The notes beneath the pieces are model-generated. The model did no database searches. It worked only from the letters and a program-made list of their open reading frames with translations, and had not been told where the DNA came from. Of a stretch of 64,000 nucleotides of DNA, positions 31,770-42,460 are shown piece after piece. Position numbers and translations under genes: made by a program. Every line of letters starts with the position of its first letter. The first letter of the stretch is position 1. The DNA lies in contig CAVXAF010000002.1 in assembly GCA_963759735.1 (NCBI GenBank), positions 87,017-151,016 on the forward strand, in the 5' to 3' direction. The stretch comes from Hyphomicrobium_A sp963759735. Lineage in GTDB: Bacteria; Pseudomonadota; Alphaproteobacteria; Rhizobiales; Hyphomicrobiaceae.

Positions 31770-32828
31770 TCATGAGCGCACGAACCCGACGATATCCTTG
31801 ACCTGGGCCATGACCGGCGCGGCGATGGCGCGGGCACGCTGGGAGCCATCGGCGAGGATGCGATCGATCTCGGCCGGGTCGGCAGTGAGCCGCAGGATCT
31901 CGGCGCGGATCGGGCCCAGCTTTTCCACGGCGGCCGCGGTAAGCAGCCGCTTGAGGCCGGTGAAAATGCTTGGTCCCTCCCCCGAAGTGGTGATCAGCTC
32001 GCCGAGAGCGGCTTCCTTGGTGATATCGGCCAGAGCCGCGTAGATGCCGACAAGGTTGTCGATCTCGGGACGCGCCTTCAGCTCCTCCAGATTGCCCGGA
32101 GGCGCCGGCTCCATGTCGGTCTTGGCGCGCTTGATCTTGTCGGCGATGGTGTCGGTATCGTCCATCAGGTTGATGCGCGACATGTCCGAAGGCTCGGACT
32201 TCGACATCTTCCTGGTCCCATCGCGCAGGCTCATGACGCGTGTTGCAGGTCCGGTGATCACCGGCTCGGGCTGCGGGAAGAAGATCCCGTCGGTGTATCC
32301 TGCGGCGATTATGCGGTCGCGGAAGTCGCCGTTGAACTTCTGGGCGATGTCGCGCGCCAGCTCGAGGTGCTGCTTCTGGTCCTCGCCGACCGGCACATGC
32401 GTCGCCTGGTAGGCGAGGATGTCGGCAGCCATGAGGTTTGGATAGGCGTAGAGGCCGACCGAGGCGTTCTCGCGGTCCTTGCCGGCCTTCTCCTTGAACT
32501 GCGTCATGCGGTTGAGCCACCCGAGACGGGCAACGCAGTTGAACACCCAGGCGAGCTCGGCGTGCTCGGCAACCTGGCTCTGGTTGAAGAGGATGCTGCG
32601 CTTGGGGTCAAGGCCGGAGGCGATATAGGCAGCGGTCACCTGCCGGATGGCATTCTTCAGCTCCTGCGGATCCTGCCAGACCGTGATCGCGTGCAGATCG
32701 ACGACGCAGTAGATGCACTCGTGCGTCTCCTGCATGCGGATCCAATTCACCATCGCCCCTAGGTAATTCCCAAGGTGCAGGCTGCCGGTCGGCTGCATGC
32801 CGGAGAACACGCGCTCTTTGAAAGTCAT
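31770..32828 (-). CDS. trpS: tryptophanyl-tRNA synthetase
   Basis: Class I aminoacyl-tRNA synthetase that charges tRNA-Trp. The HIGH-type motif is TGSLHLGNYLG near the N terminus and KMSKS appears as RKMSKSEPSD. At 352 residues it has normal length. The start is MTFKERVFSGMQPTG; a 19-codon in-frame extension upstream is not family-like. Located between murJ and the universal stress gene, an order usual in the class. Confidence 0.96.
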   Translation of the reverse strand: MTFKERVFSGMQPTGSLHLGNYLGAMVNWIRMQETHECIYCVVDLHAITVWQDPQELKNAIRQVTAAYIASGLDPKRSILFNQSQVAEHAELAWVFNCVARLGWLNRMTQFKEKAGKDRENASVGLYAYPNLMAADILAYQATHVPVGEDQKQHLELARDIAQKFNGDFRDRIIAAGYTDGIFFPQPEPVITGPATRVMSLRDGTRKMSKSEPSDMSRINLMDDTDTIADKIKRAKTDMEPAPPGNLEELKARPEIDNLVGIYAALADITKEAALGELITTSGEGPSIFTGLKRLLTAAAVEKLGPIRAEILRLTADPAEIDRILADGSQRARAIAAPVMAQVKDIVGFVRS

Positions 32829-32913
32829 TGGAGCCCCTTGAAGCGATAGGCGCGGGTTTATGGCGCGGCACCGGTAGCAGCGCAAGGCCGCCTCGATGCG
32901 AGGGTCGTCGGCC

Positions 32914-34512
32914 TCAGACCGGCCCGGGGGGCGGCGTGCGGCGCGACAGGAAGCGACGCAACTGCCGGGCGTCGAGAGCCCCCGTCGCGAATATGGCCGC
33001 GGCGTAGGCGATAAACCCGGATCCGACCAGCACGGTCAGCGCGAAGGCTCGCGTCAATTCGGGCGTCGGGGCGCGGAACATGCCGGCCAACATCTGCGCC
33101 ACGAGCCAAAGGACGACGCCCATGATGGCGCTGGCCAGCACGATGCGCGGCAGGTTGTGCTTCAATCGCTGGTCAGCGATGAAGAAACCGCGCTTGGCCA
33201 GCGTTGCATAGAGCAGCCCAGCGTTGAGGATGCCGCCCAGCGTCGTCGCCACGGCGATGCCGAGATGCGGCATCCATCCGTAGGCACGGAAAACGAAGAA
33301 CAGCGCGATGGAGCCGATCGTGTTCGCCGTCAGGCTGATCGTTGCATAGATCATCGGCGTCTTGGTGTCTTCGCGCGCGAAGTAGGCCGGCGAGAACACT
33401 TTGATCAGCACGAAGCTGGGCAGCCCGATGGCGAAAATGCCCAACGCCCAGGCGGTGGCCGGCGTGTCGACGGCCGTGAAGGCCCCGCGCTCGAAAAGCG
33501 CCGCCACGATCTGCGTTGGCACCACGGCGAGCGCGACCGCCGCCGGCATGGTCAACAGGGCGGCGAATTCCAAGGAGCGGTTCTGGCTGTCCATCACCGC
33601 TTCGTGGTTCTCGGCGCGCAGGTGGCGCGCCACATCCGGCAACAGCACGACGCCGATGGCGATGCCGACGATGGCGAGCGGGAGCTCATACAGCCGATCG
33701 GCATAATAAAGGTAGGAGACGGCACCGTTCTGCATCGAGGCGATGACGGTGCCGATGACGATGTTGATCTGCGTTACGCCACCGGCAATGACGCCGGGAA
33801 TGCCGAGCCGGATGAGCCGGCGCATGCCGTCCGTCATGCGCGGCCGGCGTAGCTTCAGCCAGATGTTGTTGCGGCGCAGACCGTCGATGAGAACCACCAA
33901 CTGCAGAATGCCGGCGACGAACACGCCCCATGCCTGGATGACGCCGGCCATCGGCTCGTTCTGGTAGCCGAGCCACATGCCGATCAGCGTCGCCAGCATC
34001 ATCACGCCGTTGAGGACGATGGAGACGGAGGAACTCTCGACGAACTTGCCGAACGAGTTGAGCACCCCCGACATCAGGGCGACGATCGACATGCACAGCA
34101 AGTAGGGCATCGTGATGCGTGTCAGCAGCACCGCCAGGTCGAACTTCTCCGGGTTTTCGCTGAACCCGGGAGCCAAACCGTACATCAGGAATGGCATGGT
34201 GATTTCGGCGACGACGATGAGGATGAGAAGGATAAAGACGAGCCCCGACATCGCCTCCTCGGCGAAGGCACGTGCCGCTTCACGCCCGTCGCCCTCAAGC
34301 CGCTTGGCGAATAGCGGCACGAACGCCGCGTTGAAGGCGCCTTCGCCGAACAAGCGACGGAACAGATTGGGGAATCTGAAGGCGACGAAGAATGCGTCGG
34401 CCACGGCGCCCGAGCCCAGCACGGCGGCTATGAGGATATCGCGCAGAAAGCCGAAGACGCGGCTCAACATGGTGAGGCCGCCGACGGTCGCGAAGGAGCG
34501 GTAGAGCTTCAT
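32914..34512 (-). CDS. murJ: lipid II flippase MurJ
   Basis: MurJ (MviN) moves lipid II across the inner membrane for peptidoglycan synthesis. The 532-residue protein contains about 14 hydrophobic helices. The start MKLYRSFATVGGLTMLSRVFGFLRD and the motif SGAVADAFFVAFRFPNLFRRLFGEGAFNAAFVPLF (shown here in parts as FRFPNLFRR and GEGAFNAAFVP) are diagnostic. It precedes trpS by 85 bases. A further 18 in-frame codons upstream of the ATG were excluded. It is divergently transcribed from the rhomboid gene. Confidence 0.95.
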   Translation of the reverse strand: MKLYRSFATVGGLTMLSRVFGFLRDILIAAVLGSGAVADAFFVAFRFPNLFRRLFGEGAFNAAFVPLFAKRLEGDGREAARAFAEEAMSGLVFILLILIVVAEITMPFLMYGLAPGFSENPEKFDLAVLLTRITMPYLLCMSIVALMSGVLNSFGKFVESSSVSIVLNGVMMLATLIGMWLGYQNEPMAGVIQAWGVFVAGILQLVVLIDGLRRNNIWLKLRRPRMTDGMRRLIRLGIPGVIAGGVTQINIVIGTVIASMQNGAVSYLYYADRLYELPLAIVGIAIGVVLLPDVARHLRAENHEAVMDSQNRSLEFAALLTMPAAVALAVVPTQIVAALFERGAFTAVDTPATAWALGIFAIGLPSFVLIKVFSPAYFAREDTKTPMIYATISLTANTIGSIALFFVFRAYGWMPHLGIAVATTLGGILNAGLLYATLAKRGFFIADQRLKHNLPRIVLASAIMGVVLWLVAQMLAGMFRAPTPELTRAFALTVLVGSGFIAYAAAIFATGALDARQLRRFLSRRTPPPGPV

Positions 34513-34658
34513 GGGCGCTGAGCGGTAGCGGAGCCCTGGCCGAAGGGCAAGCGGCCAGATGCGCACGGGCTGAGCCGGGCGCCGGCAGTCGGGCGCACCG
34601 TTGACATCGCCATGCCTATTGCCGACAAGTTTTTGACGACAGGTGGGAGGACTGAGAG

Positions 34659-35333
34659 ATGTTTCCGCTCGGCGACGACAATTCCCAGCGGCGCTCTACG
34701 CCGTACGTCACCTACATCCTCATTATCATCAATGTCCTCGTCTTCCTGCTCGAATTGCAGAACGGCGACGCCTTCATCCAGGAGTGGGCGTTCGTTCCTG
34801 GGCGCTTCACCGACGCCCCTCTCGCCAATATGGCCACCGTGTTCACCGCAATGTTCATGCACGGCGGCTGGATGCACCTGGGTGGCAACATGCTCTACCT
34901 GTGGATCTTCGGCGACAACGTCGAGGACCGCTTCGGGCACTTGAAGTTCCTGCTGTTCTATCTGCTGGCCGGCATCGCCGCGACGTTCGCCCAGTACTAC
35001 GTGAGCAGCACTTCGATGATCCCAAACGTCGGCGCCTCCGGCGCCATTGCCGGCGTTCTCGGTGCGTATCTGCTGATGTTCCCGCAGGCGAAGGTCAAAG
35101 TGCTGGTCGGCAACCAGATGGTGGCAATGCCGGCGCTTGTCGTGCTCGGCCTGTGGATCGCCCTGCAGATGTTCAGCGGCGTCGGCTCCATCGCCTATAC
35201 CGACGAGACGACCAAGGATGTCGGCGGCATCGCCTACATGGCGCATGTGGGCGGCTTCGTCGCCGGGTTCCTGATGACATTCCTGTTCAGGGCGGGCGGT
35301 AGCGGTGGCGGCAACCCGCGCATCTCGGCGTAA
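34659..35333 (+). CDS. rhomboid-family intramembrane serine protease
   Basis: A 224-residue membrane protein with about six helices. The catalytic dyad is Ser127 in NVGASGAIAG and His196 in MAHVGGF; the HxxxN oxyanion motif is HLGGN (His73-Asn77). A Gly/Ser-rich tail ends the protein. Rhomboids cleave substrates within the lipid bilayer; the substrate here is not known. The ATG at 34659 follows GGTGGGAGGACTGAGAG, a good site. It starts about 146 bases from the murJ start, a divergent arrangement. Confidence 0.92.
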   Translation: MFPLGDDNSQRRSTPYVTYILIIINVLVFLLELQNGDAFIQEWAFVPGRFTDAPLANMATVFTAMFMHGGWMHLGGNMLYLWIFGDNVEDRFGHLKFLLFYLLAGIAATFAQYYVSSTSMIPNVGASGAIAGVLGAYLLMFPQAKVKVLVGNQMVAMPALVVLGLWIALQMFSGVGSIAYTDETTKDVGGIAYMAHVGGFVAGFLMTFLFRAGGSGGGNPRISA

Positions 35334-35458
35334 GCCGCTTACCCTGTCGACGAGAACCCTGTTTTCGGCCATGTGGTGGCCTTGAACAGAGTGCTCAAAT
35401 GCCGGAAACTTACGTCTGTGCTAATGGCCGGGGGGCTTAGAGCGCGGGAACCAACGCG

Positions 35459-36553
35459 ATGCTTCGCTTCGCTGTGCCGATCATCCTACTGCTGCTGACG
35501 CTCTTTGCAGGAGCCGTATGGCTCGATCTCGGCCCCGGGCCGCGTCAGCCTGAACAACAGGCGAAAGAGCAGCAGCCCGGCAAGACGTCGCCTGAGGCAT
35601 CGCCTGCCGGCGACGACGTGGAGCAGCTCAAGGATGCGCTGGCGCCCGCACCCGCCGGGTCGGGCGGGGCGCCGGCCTTCGACGTCGCGCGCATCGATCC
35701 CAACGGTACCTCGGTGTTCGCCGGCCGCGCCGAGCCGCGCTCATCGGTGACGATCACGGCCGACGGCAGGGAAATCGGAACGGTGGAAGCCGACGATAAC
35801 GGCGATTGGACTTTCACCACCGACACCAAGATCCCCAATCCCGATGCCAAGCTGGCGCTATTCAAAGCCGTGCCCCGCCCCAAAACGCAAGTGGCAGAAA
35901 CCCAACCGGCGACGCCTAAGCCGCAGACGGCCGGCGCCGTCACCGCCAACATGCTGAAGAACCTGGAAGGCATGGTCGCCGAGGCACGCTCGGGCGCCGC
36001 CAAGCCGGCCGCCGCAGCCGCCGTTCCCCCGCCGCCGCTGCAACCGCCGGCCGAAAATCGCATCGCCGCCGCCGCACCCGCTGCCAGTGTCACGCCCCCC
36101 AGCGTCACGGCACCAAGGGTCCCCGAATCCGGGGTCACCGCGCCGCCTCTGCAACCCGTGACACCTGCGGTAGCGCCTGCGGCAGCGCCGGACCGCCCCG
36201 CGAACACCTCTGTGCCGGTGCCGGTCACCTTCGTATTCAACGAAGCAACGCTCACCGACGAGGGACGCCGGGCCGCGGCCCTGCTGCTCGAATACCTGCA
36301 GATCAAACGCTTCCCGAAAGTGACGTTGACCGGCCACGCAGACGAACGCGGCACCGACGCGCTCAACATGAGCCTGTCGCGCGAGCGGCTCGACACGGTC
36401 GCGAGCTTCCTGCGCGAAGGCGGCTTCAACGGGCAGCTCGACCTGGTGCCGAAAGGCAAGACCGAGCCCTACCTCGGCGTTGTTCGCAGCGAATTTCCCC
36501 AGGAAGACCTGTGGCAGCTTGATCGCCGCGTCGAGCTGATGGTGTCGCGCTAG
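35459..36553 (+). CDS. OmpA-family peptidoglycan-associated protein with Ig-like segment
   Basis: A 364-residue envelope protein. An N-terminal hydrophobic helix (about residues 3-22) anchors or exports it. Residues 75-118 hold an Ig-like repeat (SVFAGRAEPRSSVTITADG) often found in alphaproteobacterial LysM and peptidoglycan-binding proteins; a Pro/Ala-rich linker of about 100 residues spans toward the cell wall; and the OmpA C-terminal domain (TLTGHADERGTDALNMSLSRERL) binds peptidoglycan at the end. No lipobox Cys is seen, so it is likely an inner-membrane-tethered form. Its end lies six bases from the convergent glnD stop. Confidence 0.85.
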   Translation: MLRFAVPIILLLLTLFAGAVWLDLGPGPRQPEQQAKEQQPGKTSPEASPAGDDVEQLKDALAPAPAGSGGAPAFDVARIDPNGTSVFAGRAEPRSSVTITADGREIGTVEADDNGDWTFTTDTKIPNPDAKLALFKAVPRPKTQVAETQPATPKPQTAGAVTANMLKNLEGMVAEARSGAAKPAAAAAVPPPPLQPPAENRIAAAAPAASVTPPSVTAPRVPESGVTAPPLQPVTPAVAPAAAPDRPANTSVPVPVTFVFNEATLTDEGRRAAALLLEYLQIKRFPKVTLTGHADERGTDALNMSLSRERLDTVASFLREGGFNGQLDLVPKGKTEPYLGVVRSEFPQEDLWQLDRRVELMVSR

Positions 36554-36559
36554 CGCGTC

Positions 36560-39346
36560 TTAAGTCGGCGCCGGGACGCGCGCCGGCTTGTCGCCGTCAC
36601 TCTCGAGCACGGCGACCAGCCGTTTGCGGATCGACTCCTGTCGCGTATCGCTGTCGATCTTCCTGCCCGTCAGATCGGTCACGTAGAAGACGTCGACGGC
36701 CTTCTCGCCGAAGGTCGTGATGTGCGCCGAGGTGATGTCGAGCAGCAGGTTGGAAAGCGTGCTGGTCAGCTCGTAAAGCAAGCCGGGACGATCGCGGCCC
36801 GCCACCTCGATGACGGTGAACTGGTCCGACAGCGCATTGTTGATAATCACATCGGGTTCGACCGTGAATGCCATGACGCGGCGGGGCGGGGGACCCCGCT
36901 CGGCGAGCAGCGTGTCAAGCCAAGCGTCGCCGCTCAGCAATCGCCCGATGAGTTCGCCGATACGCTTGCCGCGCCGCAGCTCGTCCTCATCGTCAGTGAA
37001 GGCGCGATTAAGAAGGAACGTATCTAAGGCAAATCCATCGCGCGTGGTCATGATGTGCGCGCCGGCGATGTTGGCGCTGGCGGCGGCGCAGGCGCCGGCG
37101 AACAGCGCCAGCAACCGCGGATGGTTAGGTGCTACGACCGTCAGCTCGGTGACTGCGGTAAACGCGTCGGTGCGCGTGTCAGTGGCGACGTGCAGGCCCT
37201 GCTGCTCGGCGCGGCGCAACAGCCGGGCATGCTCGACGCGCCGTTCAGGATCGGTGCGCAGCCAATAGTCGGGATAGTGCCGGTCGATGTAGCGGTCGAT
37301 TTCGGCCGGCCCCCAGTCGGCGAGCGCCGCACGGAGCTCCTCCTGCGCCTCGGCGGTGCGCTGGCTGCGCTTGACCTGCGTGTGGCCGCCTGCGACGAGC
37401 GGCTCGGTCTCGTAGTAGAGGGTTCGCAACAGCTGGCCTTTCCAGCCGTTCCACACACCCGGCCCGACGGCGCGAATGTCGGCCACCGTGAGCAACAACA
37501 GCAGCTTCAGGCGTTCCGGGCTCTGCACGACATCGGCAAAATCGCGGATGGTCTTGGGATCGGAGAGATCGCGGCTCTGCGCGATGTTGCTCATCGTCAG
37601 ATGCTGCTCGATGAGCCATGCGGCGGTCTCGGTCTCGGCCGGCGTCAGGCCGAAGCGCGGCCCAAGCTTGCGGGCAACGCGCGCGCCCACGATCGAATGA
37701 TCCTCAGTCTGGCCCTTGCCGATATCGTGAAGGAAGGCGGCGACATAGAGCACGCGCCGATTCTTGATGGTCCCAATGATCTCGCTGGACAGCGGCAGCT
37801 CGTTGCTGGACCCGCCGCGTTCGATATCAGTGAGCATGCCGACCGTGCGCACTAGATGCTCGTCGACCGTATAGCTGTGATACATGTTGAACTGCGTCAT
37901 GGCGACGACGCGACCGAACTCGGGCACAAAGCGACCCAACACGCCGGCCTCGTTCATGCGTCGCAGCGACATCTCGGGGTTGGTGTCTCCGGTCAGCAGC
38001 TCAACGAAGATCCTGTTCGCCTCCGGGTCGTCGCGCAACTTGTCGTCGATCAGGCGTTTCGACTGGCGCAACAGTCGAATGGCGTCGGGATGCAGGTACG
38101 AATTTGAAAGATGCGCCTCGGCGAAAAAACGGATGAGATTGACGGGATCGCGCTTGAACACGTCGGGATCGGCGACGTTCAGGCGATCGTTGTCGATGCG
38201 GAAGTCGGTGCGCGTGCGCAACTGCCGCCGCTGCTTCCAGCTCGAGGGACGGAAGTAGTGGCTGAGGCCGGGCGAGGCCTTGAGCTGCTGCATCTCCAGC
38301 GCCGAGCAGAGAATCGTCGTCAGGTCGCCGACATCCTTGGCGGTGAGAAAGTAGTGCTTCATGAAGCGCTCGACGGCCAGCAGCCCGCCCCGGTCGTTGT
38401 AACCGAGCCTGGCGGCGAGCCATGGCTGGACGTCGAAGGTCAGCACCTCTTCGGCGCGTCCGCTGAGGAAATGCAGGAAGCAGCGGACGGTCCACAGGAA
38501 GTCTTCGCAGCGGCGGAACGTTGCCACCTCTTCGGGCCGGAAGATTCCCGCGGCCACTGTCGCCGCGCCGACTCCTTGCCCGTAGATGTATTTGGACAGC
38601 CAGTGCAGCGTATGCAGGTCACGCAGGCCGCCCTTGCCGTCCTTGACGTTCGGCTCGACCCGGTAGCGGCTCTCGCCGGCGGTACGGTGGCGCGCGTCGT
38701 GTTCCGCCATCTTGGCGTCGATGAAGGCGCGAGCGGTACCCGTCACGACCTGGGTGCGAAACCGCTCCTCGAACTCACCGTAGAGCTGGCCGTCACCATA
38801 GATCAGTCGCGCATCGAGCAGCGCCGTGCGCACCGTCACGTCGGAGCTCATCTTGATGCACTGATCGACGGTGCGCGTGGCGTGGCCGACCTTGAAGCCG
38901 AGATCCCACAGCACATAGAGCATGTATTCGGCGACGCTCTCGCCCCACGCCGTCTGCTTGTAGGGCAGCAGGAAGAGGAGATCGATGTCCGACCCAGGCG
39001 CCAGCAGCGCGCGGCCGTAGCCCCCGGTGGCGACGATGGCCATGCGCTCGGCGTCGGAGGGATTGGTGGCGCGATAGACGTGCGCCAGTGTGTAGTCGTA
39101 GAGAACGCGGATCAGCTCGTCCTGGAAATGCGACAGCCCGGCGGCGCAGCGCCGGCCGCTGTGGTCGGCCTCGAGCCCGCGCCGCGCCTCAGCTCTTGCA
39201 TCGGCGACCAGCAGCTTGAGGCGTTCGATCATGGCCGGGCGAGCCTTGGCGGCGTCATCTCCGGCGGCGCGGAAATTCGCCGTCAACTCGGCGCGGAGGG
39301 CGCGAGAGTCGAAATAGGGCGCGGTCTGTTGGATCGCTTTATCCAT
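36560..39346 (-). CDS. glnD: [protein-PII] uridylyltransferase
   Basis: GlnD senses glutamine and uridylylates or deuridylylates the PII proteins, the entry point of nitrogen control. The 928-residue protein is intact. Domains in order: nucleotidyltransferase with GSDIDLLFLLPYK, helical region, HD domain (LHDIGKGQTEDHSIVG) for deuridylylation, and two ACT domains (VVAPNHPRLLALFAGACAAA, VIEVAGRDRPGLLYELTSTL). It neighbours mutS, a pairing widely seen in alphaproteobacteria. At almost 2.8 kb without a frame break it is good evidence that this part of the window has high base quality. Confidence 0.96.
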   Translation of the reverse strand: MDKAIQQTAPYFDSRALRAELTANFRAAGDDAAKARPAMIERLKLLVADARAEARRGLEADHSGRRCAAGLSHFQDELIRVLYDYTLAHVYRATNPSDAERMAIVATGGYGRALLAPGSDIDLLFLLPYKQTAWGESVAEYMLYVLWDLGFKVGHATRTVDQCIKMSSDVTVRTALLDARLIYGDGQLYGEFEERFRTQVVTGTARAFIDAKMAEHDARHRTAGESRYRVEPNVKDGKGGLRDLHTLHWLSKYIYGQGVGAATVAAGIFRPEEVATFRRCEDFLWTVRCFLHFLSGRAEEVLTFDVQPWLAARLGYNDRGGLLAVERFMKHYFLTAKDVGDLTTILCSALEMQQLKASPGLSHYFRPSSWKQRRQLRTRTDFRIDNDRLNVADPDVFKRDPVNLIRFFAEAHLSNSYLHPDAIRLLRQSKRLIDDKLRDDPEANRIFVELLTGDTNPEMSLRRMNEAGVLGRFVPEFGRVVAMTQFNMYHSYTVDEHLVRTVGMLTDIERGGSSNELPLSSEIIGTIKNRRVLYVAAFLHDIGKGQTEDHSIVGARVARKLGPRFGLTPAETETAAWLIEQHLTMSNIAQSRDLSDPKTIRDFADVVQSPERLKLLLLLTVADIRAVGPGVWNGWKGQLLRTLYYETEPLVAGGHTQVKRSQRTAEAQEELRAALADWGPAEIDRYIDRHYPDYWLRTDPERRVEHARLLRRAEQQGLHVATDTRTDAFTAVTELTVVAPNHPRLLALFAGACAAASANIAGAHIMTTRDGFALDTFLLNRAFTDDEDELRRGKRIGELIGRLLSGDAWLDTLLAERGPPPRRVMAFTVEPDVIINNALSDQFTVIEVAGRDRPGLLYELTSTLSNLLLDITSAHITTFGEKAVDVFYVTDLTGRKIDSDTRQESIRKRLVAVLESDGDKPARVPAPT

Positions 39347-39373
39347 GCTGCAGGCTAACTGTCGGTCCCTTAA

Positions 39374-42296
39374 TTAGCGTTCAGGCTCGGGCCGTGCCCG
39401 GCGCAGCGCCTTGAGGCGGTAGATGGCCTCCAGCGCCGCGCGCGGACTCAGTTCGTCGGGCTGCAATTCGTCGACGGCCGTCTCGACGGGCGAGGGGCCG
39501 GCGCGTTCCGGCGAGGTCGTCGTGCGGCTTAGCGCAAACAGAGGCAGCTCGTCGAGCCCGCCATTGCGCGCGTTCTTGCGGCTGTCGGCCTTTTCGAGCA
39601 GCGCCAGCACTTCGCGCGCGCGACCGACCACGCGGTCGGGCAGGCCGGCGAGCTTGGCGACTTGGATGCCGTACGAGCGGTCGGCGGCTCCCGGCTTCAC
39701 CTTGTGCAGGAAAACGATCTCGTCATGCCATTCGCGCACGTCGATGGTGACGTTGGCGACGCCGTCGAGGCGGCGAGCGAGCGCAGTCAGCTCGTGGTAG
39801 TGCGTGGCAAACAGCGCCCGCGCCTTGAGCGCCTCGTGCAAGAACTCGACCGTCGCCCAGGCGATCGACAGACCATCGAAGGTTGCCGTGCCGCGGCCGA
39901 TCTCATCCAGAATGACAAGAGAGCGGTCGCTCGCCTGATTGAGGATGGCTGCCGTCTCGACCATCTCGACCATGAAGGTCGAGCGGCCGCGGGCCAGATC
40001 GTCGGAGGCGCCGACGCGCGAGAACAGCCGATCGAGCACGCCGATGGTCGCTGATCGCGCCGGCACGAACGAGCCCATTTGCGCCAGCACCGCGATGAGG
40101 GCATTCTGGCGCAGGAAAGTCGACTTGCCCGCCATATTCGGTCCGGTGACGAGCCAGATGCGCCCGTCGGCGGTCTCCTCTGTCTGTACCCGCGCGCGCC
40201 TCGCTGCCGCTGCCCAGGACGCAATCATTCTCGATGAAGGCGCCGGCCTTGGCGGCACGCAGCGCCTGCTCGACGACCGGATGGCGACCGCCGCGAACCT
40301 CAAACAGCCGACTGTCGTCGATGACGGGGCGCGTGTAGCCCTCGGCGTGCGCCAGCTCGGCCAGCGAAGCGGTCGCGTCGAGTTCGGCCAGTGCAGCAGC
40401 AATGCGCCCAAGGCCGCCGGCTTCGCCGTCAATGGCGGTCGCCAGCTCTGTGAATATCTCCTGCTCGAGGCTCAGCGCGCGCTCGCTCGCCGAGGCGATG
40501 CGCCCCTCGATGTCGGTCAGCTCGGAGGTGGAAAAGCGCACCGCGTTGGCCATCGTCTGGCGATGGCGGAACTCACCGGCGTGCGGTCCCTCAAGGAGAG
40601 GCTTGGCGTTGCCCTGCGTCACCTCGATGTAGAAGCCGAGAATGTTGTTGTGGCGAACCTTCAGCGTTTTGACGCCGGTGCGCTCGACGTACTTGGTCTC
40701 CAGGCCGGCCATGACGCCGCGTCCGTCTTCCTTCATCCGCCGTGCCGCATCGAGCTCGGTGCGGTAGCCGGGGCGCACGAAACCGCCGTCGCGTTTTAGA
40801 TGCGGGGGATCGTCCACCACGGCCGCTGCCAGGGACGCGCGCAACTGGGAGCCGACGGCGCACAGCTCGTCGGCCAGACGCTGCAGCTCCTGCGGCAGGC
40901 CCATGCCCGAGCGCTCGCGCGCCAACAGGTCGGCGCAACGCTGGGCGCTGGCTATGCCCTCGCGCACGGCGGCGAGGTCGCGCGGCGAGCCGCGGCCGAA
41001 ACCCAGACGCGAGACAGCGCGAGCGATGTCGGGAGCCGACTTCAGCACGTCGCGCACATCGCTGCGGAGGCTTTCCTGCTCGATGAGAAATCCAACGGCG
41101 TCGAGGCGATGGTTGATCAGCGCGACCTCGCGCAAGGGGCTGGCGAGGCGCGCCGCCAGATCGCGTGCGCCGGCGCCCGTGACTGTGCGGTCGATGGCGC
41201 CGAGCAGACTGCCTTGCTTGTCGCCGGCCACAGAGCGGACCAGCTCTAGGCTGGCGCGGCTCGCCGCATCAATGAGCAGGATAGCTTCGGAACCGGAGCG
41301 CTTGGGTGGGCGCAGCACGGGCGCGCGACCCACTTGCGTCAGCTCGATGTACTTGAGCGCCGCCCCGACCGCCGCCAGCTCGGGGCGCGTGAAGGCGCCA
41401 AAGCCGCCCAGCTCCGTGACCTTCAAATGCTTCTTGAGACCGACTTCACCGCCCAAGCTGTCGAAATAGGCGGCCGGAACCGGCGTCGCCGCGGCGCCGA
41501 CGCGTGCCACCCACGCACGCACGTCGGCATCGCCGAGCAGGGCATCGGACGCGATCACCTCGCTGGGCGCAAGTCGCGCCAGCTCGCCTGGCAAGTCGGC
41601 GCCGGAGACCTCGCCGACCTCCATCTCACCAGTTGAAATGTCGATCGACGCCAGTGCCAGTGGAGCGTTCGGCTCATGCGCCGCGGGCGCCGCTTGACCA
41701 CCGGGGCGAAAGATGGCGGTGAGATAATTGCGCACCTTGGCGTCGAGCAGTGCGTCCTCGGTCAAGGTGCCGGGGGTGACGAGGCGCACCACGTCGCGGC
41801 GCACGACGGCCTTGGCGCCGCGCTTGCGCGCCTCGGCGGGATCTTCGAGCTGCTCGGCGACGGCGACGCGATGGCCCGCCCTGATCAGGCGCTGCAGATA
41901 TTCGTCGGCGCGATGGATGGGCACGCCGCACATCGGTATGTCCTGGCCGAGATGCTTGCCGCGCTTGGTAAGCACGATGCCGAGCGTCGCCGAGGCGGCG
42001 ACGGCGTCGTCGAAGAACAGTTCGTAGAAGTCGCCCATCCGGTACCAGAGGAGGCTATCGGGATTGGCGGCCTTGATATCGAGAAACTGCGCCATCGAAG
42101 GCGAGGCTTCGGCGGCGGGTGCGACGGGCGCGACGGCAAGCGCCAAGTCGGGTGTCGGGCCCGGTGTCCAGCCGGCATCGGCGGCCAGCTCGTCGAGTGC
42201 TCCGGGCGGCTGCTCAGGCCCGGGCTCTGCCTCGAGTTGGTCGGGCACAGGGTCGGGCACTGGCGCCTCTTTCAATCGTGTCCGCTTGCCCGCCAT
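39374..42296 (-). CDS. mutS: DNA mismatch repair protein MutS
   Basis: MutS recognises mismatches and small loops and recruits MutL. An acidic N-terminal extension of about 60 residues precedes domain I (PSMAQFLDIKAANPDSLLWYRMGDFYELFFDDA in segments such as YRMGDFYELFF, with the mismatch-wedge Phe). Then follow the connector, lever and clamp, and the ATPase: Walker A TGPNMAGKSTFLRQ, Walker B SLVILDEIGRGTATFDG, and a THYHEL switch. One extra base near 40200, just before the Walker A region, splits the frame; corrected length is about 973 residues. Confidence 0.95.
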
Positions 42297-42460
42297 TGGC
42301 GGTCTTCCCCCGGTTCACACGGCTCCGATGCTCAAAGCCCCGCCCCACAGCAGCCCGCAACGATAGCGGCCTGCCACCGGCGGTCAAACGCGCCGCGGCG
42401 GTTTTGCCCACCTGCGGCCTTTGGCTAAAGATTGTCGATGGCTGTCAGAAGCCTAGGCCA

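Noticed and set aside
35359..35389. Hairpin with CTGTT/AACAG ends after the rhomboid gene as a terminator
   Set aside because: Only short interrupted stems form and no T-run follows on either strand.
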